Below are positions 43,655-54,099 of a stretch of DNA of 64,000 nt, piece after piece. Numbering within the stretch: the stretch's first letter is position 1; each line of letters starts with the position of its first letter. Source of the DNA: Fragum whitleyi (Eukaryota > Mollusca > Bivalvia > Cardiida > Cardiidae); the NCBI GenBank assembly GCA_948146395.1, contig OX411543.1, positions 47,220,517 through 47,284,516 of the forward strand, read 5' to 3'. The notes under the pieces are model-generated. The model was not told the DNA's origin. It did no database searches and saw only the letters and a program-made list of their open reading frames with translations. A program made the translations under genes and the position numbers.

Positions 43655-43722
43655 CAGTCTGACTAGAATCGACATTGTACGCACTACCCGGACGGTCCCT
43701 TTTCGCGCGACGGATCACATTT
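43655..43722. mobile_element. Family F fragment just upstream of the eEF1A start
   Basis: GCCAGTCTGACTAGAATCGA, GTACGCACTACCCGGACGGT, then CCTTTTCGCGCGACGGATCA match the right end of family F. It ends about 45 bp before the eEF1A ATG. Confidence 0.7.
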
Positions 43723-43766
43723 GTTCACTCACTTAAACTGTTACATCTTTATCTATTAACAGTAAG

Positions 43767-46700
43767 ATGAGTACAATGGAGGAAAAAACACACATCAACA
43801 TGGTGGTTATTGGCCATTCGGACTCTGGTAAATCCACTACTTCCGGTCACCTCGTCTATAAATGTGGCGGTGTCGAAAAGGAGGTGATTGAAACATTTGA
43901 GAAAGAATCGCAAGAGGTGAGACTTGTTTCATTGATTTTCAAGGTTAAGGGGGCAAATACACTTACTTGGTTTTAGTACAGTGAATAAAAACATGAAGGT
44001 GACAAAGTGAATGATTTTGGGAATATTGTTGGATGGAATTGAATGAATTAGATAACGAGTTTTCAGTGAAATTCGGGAATTAAATGGAACGAGCGAATTT
44101 TCAGTAAAATTCTGGGAATGTTCGAGAATTTCGTTTGTTTCGACCAATTGGATAAAACTTGTGTTATTCTATTACCACATTTAATAAAATCTGTCGATTT
44201 TCCATTCTTGTGTCTTCAAAAGGAACAAATAAGTTGCTTTAAAGCCAACAACACCTGATAAAATCAGGGAATGATCTTATCGATTTGAATGAAATGTTGA
44301 TCGGTTTCAACAAATTAGAAGCGTTTTTGAACGATTTCGGCTTGCTTTTGAATTGTTTGAATGAGTATTTGGGATGAAAGAATTGGGCGCTGAGCAAGTG
44401 TTTTTTAAAGTCTTTTCTTTTTCGAATTGAGAATCAATTTCTCAAAGTTACTACTTGTATTTGACCATCTTGAAATATGCCATAGATCAATTAAGGATGA
44501 ATTTTGAAAATAATTGTATTAAATATTAAGTCAACGCAGATCATAACTTGCACAGCCATCTTTAAAATGTCGTGTTTCTGGTGGCCAATTGGAGCATTTT
44601 TCCTCCAAGAAAAAATACCCCAAAACACTAATTATTTCCATTATAAAGAAATAAATGAGTCTACAATTTTAATAGAATTCTTACTTTTATTTTATCAAGA
44701 AAGCAAAATAAAATTTATGCAAAGCCATGGTCTCAAATGTACATGTTTCTAAACAAACGTTATTTTCCCCCGATTTTATATCAAAAATACCACAAAAAGT
44801 TTAAATCGGAGTGATAGAACTTAAACATGTTAAAATAAATTTATTAATCTCACCCTGAAACATATGTCGGTCTCCCTCATTTTTATATGGCCTGAGGTTC
44901 GGAAATTCACACGACCCAGGTCGTCTGTCTGTCTGTCTATTAGTCTGTCTATCCTATTTAGCCTTCCATACGTCTGTCTGTAAGCAATCTTTGTGTGCAC
45001 AACTCCCCATTAACTATCAATGCGTGGGAATGAGCTGGAACTTTAGCGCTATGTACAGCCCATTCTTTTGAAATGGATCGAACAAAAGACTTGTTCAATT
45101 CATCTTTACCCTTTGTCTAGAAAATAATCTTCTGTTACATGTATATATCACTTATTTTAGCTTGAATTAAATTTCATATTTTATACAATCTTTTATGAAA
45201 TGTACAGTTAGTTACATCGTGTAATTGACATTAATCTCAATCAAAACCATTCTTAATCGATCACTCAGCGCTCCATTCATTCATTCCAAACACTCATTCA
45301 AACCATTCAAAAACACTCAAACCGATTGAAAAACAAAAAATCAACAACGTCATTCAAATAAATTTTGATAGAGAAAATTCGCGATTTCATAGACATAATT
45401 CAAATTGTAAGCGTTTCATAGGTTCTTGAAGAAAAAGGGCGATATTTTTTAACTTGTATGCATATTTTATTAAAGGGAGGTAATTAATATCGCAAATTTT
45501 GTTCATCCAGAACAAAATTTGCGATACGGATTACCCCCCCCCCCCCATTAAATTCACTCAAAACTCGCTCCACACACTCATTCAATTTCATTCCAAAATA
45601 ACTCCCAAAACATTCACCTTGTCAATTTCACGATGTTGTTAAATGTACGTATTTTCTGTCTGTGGGTCTTCATGCACTAATTCAATGTTTACAAATCCAC
45701 ATCGGTTAATAAAATCATATAATAATTCGATCGATTTGAAAGAAACGTTTATCATTTTGTACAATTTCGAAGTTTTTTTTTTTATTTTTTTTTGGAGCGT
45801 TTTGAGTCCCCAAACACCTCCGTTTACCCGCGAATACCCATATCCATACCTACCTATCTATCCATCCAACCACCCACACGCAAGCTCGCGCACTATCCAT
45901 CATTAGGTCATTGCAAAGAGCTAGTTTCTGTTTGTTGCATTAAAATAAGGTTATGTTATGGTAATGTTAAAATAAAGAAATAAAATAAAATATTAGAAAA
46001 AGATAGATATAGAAATGCTCAAACTGATATTGTATTATTTTTATCGAAATCATATTTCCATCGAATTTGAAAAGAAATGCAGTCCTGTCACTTCTTTGTT
46101 TTATTCTAGTTGGGAAAGGACTCCTTCAAATACGCCTGGGTTTTCGACAAACTAAAGGCTGAGAGAGAGCGTGGCGTCACTATAGATATTGCGCTCTCGA
46201 GCTTCGACACGACCAACTTTAATGTCACCATTATCGATGCCCCTGGACACCGAGATTTCATAAAGAACATGATAACAGGTATTTAGACTATATTGAAAGA
46301 CTGGTCATGGAATAGCCAATCAATTAAATAAGTCATCTATAATAAGATAAAAACAGAGGCTTCAATACAATTTTTCATGGCTCTTTTTTTGTTTTTCGAA
46401 ACGTGTGTCATCAGATAAAGCTGTCCGAAAATACTATTGTATGTACTGTAGCATTAAGCGGAATTCTGAGAAATAGTTTTGACTTCAAGACCATTTGATT
46501 GTTACTAAAGTCACATATTGTATGAACGTTGATTATGAAAATTAGTTTCTGTGGCGCTTGACGTTACATGTACGTATCTCTTGTAACACTTATTGGACAC
46601 ATTGTGTGAATACAGGAGTAGGATAAAGGTGTTAAACGTTAACTCCTGACTATCTAACATTCGTCAATAACTATATGATTTTTAAATTGATTTACGGTTA

Positions 46701-49700
46701 CTGGTTTTCGAAAGCAATATATGATTTATTTACGAAACCCAAATAATTTGCGGTCTTTTTAGGTGCATCGTATCAAAATCATATCTTGCATGGAGAAGGT
46801 GATCCTCAGCTTGTGTAGTTTAAGGTGGAAAACGCGAGACGCGTTAATAGTGGATATTGAATGAGTGGTCATATTATGAATAGAATATAAAATTTGTGTT
46901 CATAAAATACCGAATTTGTCAAACGAGTCATCTATAAACAGATAAAAACGAGGCTCCGTCGACAAATATTTTATATTCTACTTATAATACGACCCTATTT
47001 TTTTCGAAAAAATCATCAAAATTCTTGAAATTCAACATTTCAATTTTCCGCGAAACTTATAACGCCGTTTATAACTGACTTAAAAATATGTACAATATGA
47101 CGTCATTTTCGCGGTTACAAAATAGCGTTGCTATTCGCTCTGATCTCATTTGCATAGTTATTCCACTAGTGTAATAACACCCGTGTAATATCAAAAATAT
47201 TTAACGAGGTTATTTTTCTCTCACGACGTAGGTCATATTATAAAGGGCCTCAATTAATACTTAATTCCAAATTACAGGTACTTCCCAAGCCGACTGTGCG
47301 ATGTTAATAGTCTCCTCTTCGACGGGAGAGTTTGAAGCAGGAATATCTAAGTACGGTCAGACACGAGAACACGTCCTCCTGGCGTACACCATGGGTGTGA
47401 AACAGCTGATTGTTGGTGTGAACAAGATTGATAACACCGACCCGCCATACAGTGAGGTGAGACACGTTCCATGCATCCAGGATGTAAAAATTATTATAAA
47501 CATTTATAAATGCTACCTCACTTTGCACGTGAGAGAGACGTCATTTCCTCGACATTTCTATGATTAAAGTAGAAACTGCGTAACGAACAATTTTGTATTT
47601 CTTAATTTCCTGGTCACACTGTCACCTTAGGATCGCCGAAGACCAACTTTTAAGGTGTTGCCAGTACGTCTGCATTACATCATCGCTTAAAGTGCTGCTA
47701 TGCCAATTTCCTTACGTCATAATTTCCGTGTGTAATAGGCCAGCAGAAGACAAACAAGCACTGTTTACAATTTGATAATCTTATTACCAAAATCAAACAT
47801 CAAGACAAAATAATAAGCTAATTATCTCTGTTAATAACCCAAAGTTCTGTCCGTATTCAAATATCCTTTCCAAAAATGTTTACATTAATCCCAAAGTATT
47901 ACGTGTAAAATAGTCCAATCATATACAAAGTCACTACTAACAAATTCACATCAATCCAAATAAATTCCCAGAAAAAGCATGGAACCAGCACCTTAATGTT
48001 TGTCTCACAATTCTCCATCTTCTTTCAATTTGCATGCTTATATAGAAAGTCAACCTCGCCTTGAATATTTTACAAGTTTCCCCCAAAACAATCCAGCTAA
48101 TTCAGTGATAAAACTAGAAACATATGTCATAACTGAATTACATAATATTGCTTGCACTTAAGGTAGCAATGGACACATGGTGTCATTTTTTCCCGTCCAA
48201 TGAATTTTTTTCTTGCTCACATATGTTGTAGATTAACATTGTGTAGTCATTATATCAAAATTTGAAGGTACCTTTCCACGCTCGTTTTCATGCAAGAGTT
48301 ATCTGCCCTTGAGTGGTATAGGCCATTTTTCGGTAAAACGTTTATATTCATTTTAGGTCTAGTATAAACGTTGTACTTAGTTATAGCTATAAAACAAATA
48401 CATTTTGATAGACCTTATACATGTACACAATGGCTATTGACAAGAAAATTTCTCTTTGATCAACTTCATTTGCACAATTTGCTTTCAAAAGTTAAAAATG
48501 CACTAATTTCTGTAATTTTACTAGGTAAAAATGCCACAAAAATCTATTTTTTGAAGAAATTACCCAATGAATTTTTCTTATATTCCGATATGTTTATAAT
48601 CCATATTTTTCCTTTATTTGGTAAAAAATTCAGCGTACCTTTCCGTGCAAATAAGAAAGTTTTTCGTTATTTGTTAAAAACTTGGAGAACAAAGGATTAT
48701 ATAACTTGGCACGTGCATGTGCACCCGATATGAAATAATATGACAGTATTCAACTAAGCTTACTCAGCCTCATAACACGGGGTACGAATGATACCGATAT
48801 GCCAATCTTTGGGACGATTTCAAAATTGTGTATTACGCTGTCACTTCCCATCGTTTGATCTACAATATTTTAAGTTTGATTCAAAATGCTGAAAGTCACA
48901 TTTTTTACGTTAATGAACTGAGTGCAAGCAGTCACTTACGGGATACGTTACATGTAAACTTAAACCAACTTCTCATCGATCACTCTAATAAAGCACGAAA
49001 AGTAATGCTTAATAATGTTAAAGATGCAAGTGTTTGATGATTTTCGATAGACCATGCACTTAGTAGATAGCGAAACCAAAATGCATCGAAAAATTCCTAA
49101 GGGAAAGCATTTTAACTTGCATTAGACCATGGGTATCCCAATTTCAAAATCAACATTGGTGGTTGGGGTAATTTAACCTCATTGACCTCATGTACGCAAA
49201 TGAACGGCTAAAATAATGTTTTCTTTACTATTACTATTTCTATGTAGCTACGTTTTAGGCATCGAAAGCATAGTGTTTTTCTACAACATAACGGTATTTC
49301 TTCGACTGAAATTTTTAAAATTCCCTGCATTTTGCGAGTTTTGTGGCTTTTTCAAAGCACGGTTAGTGTCTTCTTTTGCCTGCTTTAATCGTTCTGTCAG
49401 TCCGTTTTACATAATTCTTTAAACAAAATCCCCGAGATTGATTTGTCTTTGCATGAACGTAATGTTCTATTCAATTCTTTTAATGTAAATGTGTCGAAAA
49501 GAGGGAAACATGCAGTGACCGATTAGACATTGGTTTCAGTTTACGTTTATATAAACTACGACAAGGGTTAATAAGGGTTTAATAAACTATAGATTCGAAA
49601 TAACGTTAATAAGGTCAGTTTCATATAACTTTTTTATCGATGGAGAAGAGAAAAGACTTTTCTCTCATACCTCCCATTGTCTTCTATAACAAACAGTCTT

Positions 49701-52700
49701 CAAAGATATTGTCTTTCACACGTGCTAGATCACGTTCTAAATTACATCACCATGGCGTCAACCAACACATCTTATCGCGATATATTTTATTATCTCGGTG
49801 TTACAAAAATGGATTTAAACGTACAAAACTAACTTTCAAGAGAGAAAAATTATCTGCAACTCAATTTTGTTTTTGAGGCTTGTAGTAGAACTTAATCGAG
49901 TCTAGAATAGAAATGCTTATTAAGCCAGCCTTAGCGCTCTAAATAACTTTTTTTTTAGACAAGGTTAAGATTATCTTGTTTCAAACAAAAGCTCATGAAA
50001 GATCCACATGCCTTTATTGCAGGTACGCTTTAAAGAAATCTCCAAAGAAGTATCTGAATACGTTGAACATGTCGGATATGACCCGAAGTCTGTTGCAATA
50101 ATACCGATATCCGGTTGGCATGGAGATAATATGACCGAGCTGTCGGGAAATATGCCGTGGTATAGTGGGTGGTCTATACAGAGGGAACAAGGCAGCACAA
50201 ACGGACAGACGCTATTGGAAGCCTTGGACGCTGTCTTGCCCCCGCATAGATCAACTGATAAGGCTCTACGGCTACCGCTGCAAAACGTTTATAAAATAGA
50301 AGGTTTGTATTTCACCAATTAGCAAGCGAAAGACAAACATGAACTTAAAAGAAATCTCCCAAAGCTTTTTATATGAAAATATGAAAGCATAAATTCAGTT
50401 TCAAACTTATCGAAACTTGAATTGATCACCGACCTTTAAAAAGCCATTGACATTTACCTATGACGTTTAACGTGACGCTTACAAAAAGTAAAGTAACTAC
50501 GGGACATTAAAAATAGTACTTATTTTAAAGATACTGTCCAGAATAAATTCTGGCAGGTTTAAATTTCAAGTTCTACTTTGGTTACTGTAGTTACAGGTTT
50601 CATATTTGTAGTTGCATAACCGGATAGGATATTAAGGTAGTAGACCCGTAGGAGTTCCGCAACATTTCGGAACACATTCTCTTCACAATGTTGACTGAGG
50701 TTTCCTTATGAAATTAAAATCTGCAGGAAAGCTAGACTAACACTGTTAAAGTTGCGTAATTATTACGGGTCCACTACCTTAATACGATGTTCCAAATTCA
50801 TTCAAATGCTTATATAAGAAATGATGGATAATTTTAATGATTTTAAATGCTCTTGGATATATGACAATAAAGAACGTAAATAAATTGATGTTAAAATGTC
50901 AGTCTTGTAATTTTTTTGTGTTGTTACCATGACATGACAAGACATAGTAGAGATTTCTCCGCTCTCATGTTGACATCCGAAGATCAGGGCCCGAGGTTAT
51001 AAAACTTTTCTCATTCTCAATTCAAAATTTCCTCACATTTTAATTTGAGATTAAAGCCGTAATTCTGTTTTAATACTGATTTTAATGTTTTAACATAAAA
51101 TATAACATTAATTAGTTGTTATAAATATATATATATTATCATTTATTTTCATACATTTCTTTGAATTTAAAATTTAAGAAAATTCTCAGTTGGGCCTGAG
51201 AAAATTTTATAGCCTTGGGCCCAGGTGTAACTTATTCTGTTAGTTTATTCACCTTTGCTGTAAGAAAATAATTTTATTATAAATGCGTAATTGGGCCCAG
51301 GTGTTACTTATTCTTGTTAGTTAATACACCCTTGCTGTAAGACAATAGTTTTATTTTAATGGTGGTCCGGGAGTACGTTGGTTTTAATACATGCATTAAT
51401 TGACTCACCATTTGATTCCTAATATATCTTAGAAGAATGTCTTAGAAGAGTGTTAATTTGATATAACTCAATAACTAATTTCCAATATAAGCTGCCATTG
51501 CGCACAGAATTTGTCAAAACGATAAATGGGGTTTTATCTATCCTTTTTAAATCGGTGAAGGTAAATTTATCCGGAGCAGATTTGTCCTAGAATCGGCTAA
51601 AATAGAAAAGTTGTCGAATCATTTTCCAGGTATTGGAACCGTGCCCGTTGGTAGGGTAGAATCAGGCATTCTGAAACCAGGTATGGTAGTGACCTTTTCA
51701 CCCTCATTCGTAGAAGATGAAGTAAAAACCATTGAAAAGCACCATAAGAGCGTACCCGAGGCCGAACCTGGGGACAACGTAGGATTCAACGTGAAAAACG
51801 TCTCCGTCAAAGATATCAGGAGAGGGGACGTTGCAGGAGATCCAACCAATGATCCCCCACAGAAGGCTAAATCGTTTTATGCACAGGTACAGTTAACCTC
51901 ATCGCGTGACTGAAAAAATGAATGAGGTTTTGAATGATTTTGTAATGAGTAGGGCGAGCGAGATCTCAAGGAAATAAGAGGGAGGCAATATAATATCACT
52001 GATTTCGTCCAATTGGACGAAGTAATCGGTATTATAATATGACCGATGGCGCGGGAGTGAAAAAAACGCGTTGAATATTTTTGATATTACACGAGTGTTA
52101 TAACACTAGTGTAATAACTATGCAAATGAGCTCAGAGCGAAAAGCAACGCTACTTTGTAACCGCGAAAATGACGTCATAATCTATGTTTTGTGACGTCAT
52201 TTTTAAACGGCGTTACAAGTTTCGCGGAAAATTTTGACGATTTTTCGCTAAAATTCGGGTCATGTAATAAATAGAATATAAAATTTGTGCTCATAAAATA
52301 CAGAATTTATTAAACTCGTCAACTAAAACAGATAAAAACTCGGCGTAGCCTCGTTTTTATCTGTTTAAAGATGACTCGTTTCATAAATTCGGTATTCAAT
52401 GACCACTCATTCAATATCCTCTATTTATAATACCTCCTTTGAATACTTTCTAAACGTTTCACGTTGTGTGCGTTTTTTTTACTATCCTTCTCATAAAAAT
52501 CGAAACCAACTAATAAATTTCGGTAATTATGTGATCGGTTCAGGTGAAATGATGGTTTTGACGATTTCGAAGCGTTATGAATGATTTCTGGTGACTCAAG
52601 TGACTGTTTTGAATTGATTTAACTTGACTTACCATGTTTAGAAACCGGAGACGAGTGAAATGTATTCTCCTGTCATTATTTCAACAGATAATCATACATG

Positions 52701-54099
52701 TCTGTGTTTTTAATGACAAACTTTTATTTCTATCAATTCCATGACAAAATTTGATAATCGTTCATCATATACCATATCAACTGGAGATTGCCAGCTGAGG
52801 ACGTGCAGCAATGAAAGATTCATTAACATGATTTGAATCGGCGTTATTTTTGAAGAATTTAGGACCGTTTCATCTACAATCATAACTTGGTCGATAAATT
52901 CACTTCTTACGGTTGCAGACCCATAATAGTTCCGCGACGCTTCAAAAGTATTGAACTTTAACAGTCTTAACCGAGGTTTCCTATGATTTTCATTATGAAA
53001 CCTCGCTCAACATTGTGAAAGATCACGAGTTCCTAAATTTTGCGAAACTATTACGGGTCCACTAACTTGGTCAAAATACATGATATGTAGCTGCAACACC
53101 TAATGAACGCGTTTTGTGAATAAGTAAGATAAAGATATGTAGGTTATACATAATCCCTGAATATTTAACTTTAGTCAATAACCACAATTATGCTTTTTTC
53201 AATGTTTTAGGTTGTCCAAAGCAAATCTATAATTTATTTATGAATTGTGCCAACTTTTACTCTTGTATGGAGTAGATGTTCTATATATAAAAGAATCTCT
53301 TAAACATTTCATGGCGGCTCGCTTCATGCATTTTTTTCAAGAAACACACATTCCTTCACACATGTACTTTCGAGTATGGTGGTTAAAAGTCGTTGAATTA
53401 GTAACATGCCTTCATTAAGATCTTAAATACTATCTTTATGAATATAGGCAGTTATTCAAATGAAAAAGAGAGACATCGAAAGGGTGTATAGGCTAAAGCG
53501 AAATTTTCTATTGAAAGTGGACATGCTAAGCTATATTTGTCATATAGATTTTTTAAAAGATACTTATATTTATTACCTACGCATAAAAAAGAAGCTTGTC
53601 TAAATATAGTTATAGTTCCTCAACATTTCGGAACACATGATTTTTACAGTGTTGACCGAGGTTTCGTAATGAAATCATTAGGAAACCTCGGTGAGCACTG
53701 TTAGAGCTCATTACTTCTAAAACAATGCGAAATTTTTACAGGCTTTAAACCGTACCCTTTTAGGTAATTATATTGGACCACCCAGGGGAAATCAAGAATG
53801 GTTATACACCCGTACTGGACTGTCATACAACCCATATTGCCTGTAAATTCGAAGAGATTAAAGAGAAATGTGATCGACGCAGCGGTTTGAAACTGGAGGA
53901 TAATCCCAAAGCCATCAAATCTGGTGACGCTGCGATGGTTGAATTAGTTCCTACTAAGCCCATGTCTGTCGAGGCTTTCTCCGATTACGCGCCGTTGGGA
54001 CGTTTTGCTGTCCGAGATTTAAAGCAAACTGTAGCGGTCGGAGTTATTAAGTCCGTTACCAAAGGAACTGTTGGAAAAGTAGACAAGTACAACCAGTAG
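43767..54099 (+). CDS. EEF1A: Divergent eEF1A paralogue (translation elongation factor 1-alpha), six coding exons
   Basis: eEF1A is the cytosolic GTPase that delivers aminoacyl-tRNA to the ribosome. Coding exons: 43767-43916, 46110-46278, 47278-47456, 50023-50302, 51630-51886 and 53764-54099. All introns are GT-AG and the joined length is 1371 nt, 456 residues plus TAG (typical eEF1A is about 460). Motifs: P-loop GHSDSGKST at 16-24 (Ser for the usual Val), Thr74, DAPGH 93-97, NKID 155-158 and SGW 196-198, then intact domains 2 and 3 ([52 protein letters not shown]). It differs from canonical eEF1A at many positions. The tail ends GKVDKYNQ, without the usual Lys-rich end. ATG at 43767 follows ATTAACAG, a possible acceptor of a 5'-UTR intron; a second in-frame ATG is at codon 4. 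Every intron carries repeats. Probably functional, but not the main housekeeping copy. Confidence 0.93.
43977..44460 (+). mobile_element. MITE family B in eEF1A intron 1
   Basis: Begins TACAGTGAATAAAAACATGA 60 bp after the donor site. It has GAATGATTTTGGGAATATTG, B-type centre TTTCGACCAATTGGATAAA, ATCGATTTGAATGAAATGTT, and ends TCTCAAAGTTACTACTTGTA. It is well diverged from family A in its middle. Confidence 0.75.
44461..45202. other. eEF1A intron 1, no further feature
   Basis: AT-rich. A TCTG tract lies at about 44920-44985. The open frame at 44504-44752 has no recognisable motif. Confidence 0.4.
45203..45647 (-). mobile_element. MITE family A in eEF1A intron 1, full length
   Basis: TACAGTTAGTTACATCGTGT on the left and ACGATGTTGTTAAATGTA on the right, TA on both sides. 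The long central hairpin has arms AGGGAGGTAATTAATATCGC and GCGATACGGATTACCCCC, tip TTTTGTTCATCCAGAACAAA, and a C13 run at its foot (45535-45546). Confidence 0.9.
46848..47243 (-). mobile_element. Family C element in eEF1A intron 2
   Basis: Full inverted copy: GGATATTGAATGAGTGGTCA on the left, GACGTAGGTCATATTATA on the right, about 35 bp before the exon 3 acceptor. It carries CATTTGCATAGTTATTCCAC (octamer) and one TGACGTCA (47099-47106). Confidence 0.85.
48161..48672. mobile_element. Family G element in eEF1A intron 3, truncated
   Basis: Begins TTA then AGGTAGCAATGGACA. About 500 bp match the reverse complement of 7420-7937, including GAGTTATCTGCCCTTGAGTG and TTTTAGGTCTAGTATAAACG. The far terminus is missing. 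The 120-codon frame crossing it is not a gene, since the other copy does not keep it open. Confidence 0.8.
48985..49560. repeat. Family R repeat in eEF1A intron 3
   Basis: Shares AATAATGTTAAAGATGCAAG, TTTTAACTTGCAT, GATTGATTTGTCTTTGCAT-type and AACGTAATGTTCTATTC blocks with 12095-12390. The right end has CAGTGACCGATTAGACATTG. It is moderately diverged. Confidence 0.5.
50632..50783. mobile_element. Family D palindromic MITE in eEF1A intron 4
   Basis: The ends TTAAGGTAGTAGACCCGTAG and TACGGGTCCACTACCTTAA are inverted. GTTCCGCAACATTTCGGAAC, CACAATGTTGACTGAGG and ACACTGTTAAAGTTGCG match the other D copies. The inner palindrome is partly eroded. Confidence 0.8.
50988..51231. mobile_element. Family O palindromic element in eEF1A intron 4
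   Basis: Ends GGGCCCGAGGTTATAAAAC and ATAGCCTTGGGCCCA with inner TTTTCTCA / TGAGAAAATT. Shares ATTAAAGCCGTAATTCTGTT, TTTTAATGTTTTAACATAAA and GTTGTTATAAATA with 59950-60141. Non-coding. Confidence 0.7.
51220..51362. repeat. Two-unit tandem repeat, about 73 bp
   Basis: GGGCCCAGGTGTAACTTATT, GTTAGTTTATTCACC, TTGCTGTAAGAAAATA and TTTTATTA occur at 51220 and again, slightly changed, at 51293. The first unit overlaps the right end of the family O element, so it may be a duplication of the element edge and its flank. Confidence 0.7.
51888..52645 (+). mobile_element. MITE family B at the eEF1A intron 5 donor, interrupted by family C
   Basis: TACAGTTAACCTCATCGCGT starts one base after the exon-intron junction: exon 5 ends CACAG at 51886 and the donor GT is 51887-51888, so the T of GT is the first base of the MITE's TA flank. 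The left half reaches the B-type hairpin (GAGGGAGGCAATATAATATC, TTCGTCCAATTGGACGAA). Family C interrupts it (about 52035-52428). The right half resumes at ATAATACCTCCTTTGAATAC and fades near CTTGACTTACC. Confidence 0.8.
52035..52428 (+). mobile_element. Family C element nested in a family B MITE
   Basis: Begins TATAATATGACCGATGGCGC and ends GACCACTCATTCAATATCC. The octamer ATGCAAAT lies near 52120, and two TGACGTCA palindromes at 52171-52178 and 52193-52200. TTTCGCGGAAAATTTTGACG and GGCGTAGCCTCGTTTTTATC match 24738-25150. Confidence 0.85.
52908..53069. mobile_element. Family D palindromic MITE in eEF1A intron 5 (first)
   Basis: ACCCATAATAGTTCCGCGAC on the left, AACTATTACGGGTCCACTAA on the right, inner AACCGAGGTTTCCTATGA / TCATTATGAAACCTCGCT. 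Compared with copy 1 the halves around the palindrome are swapped (AACTTTAACAGT on the left, AACATTGTGAAAGA on the right). Confidence 0.75.
53609..53756. mobile_element. Family D palindromic MITE in eEF1A intron 5 (second)
   Basis: GTTCCTCAACATTTCGGAAC, GACCGAGGTTTCGTAATGAA / TTCATTACTTC-type palindrome and GAGCACTGTTAGAGCTCATT. The right end is eroded and runs to within about 10 bp of the exon 6 acceptor (CTTTTAG). Confidence 0.7.

Noticed and set aside
48371..48733. 120-codon open frame in eEF1A intron 3
   Set aside because: It lies within a family G element whose other copy does not keep the frame.
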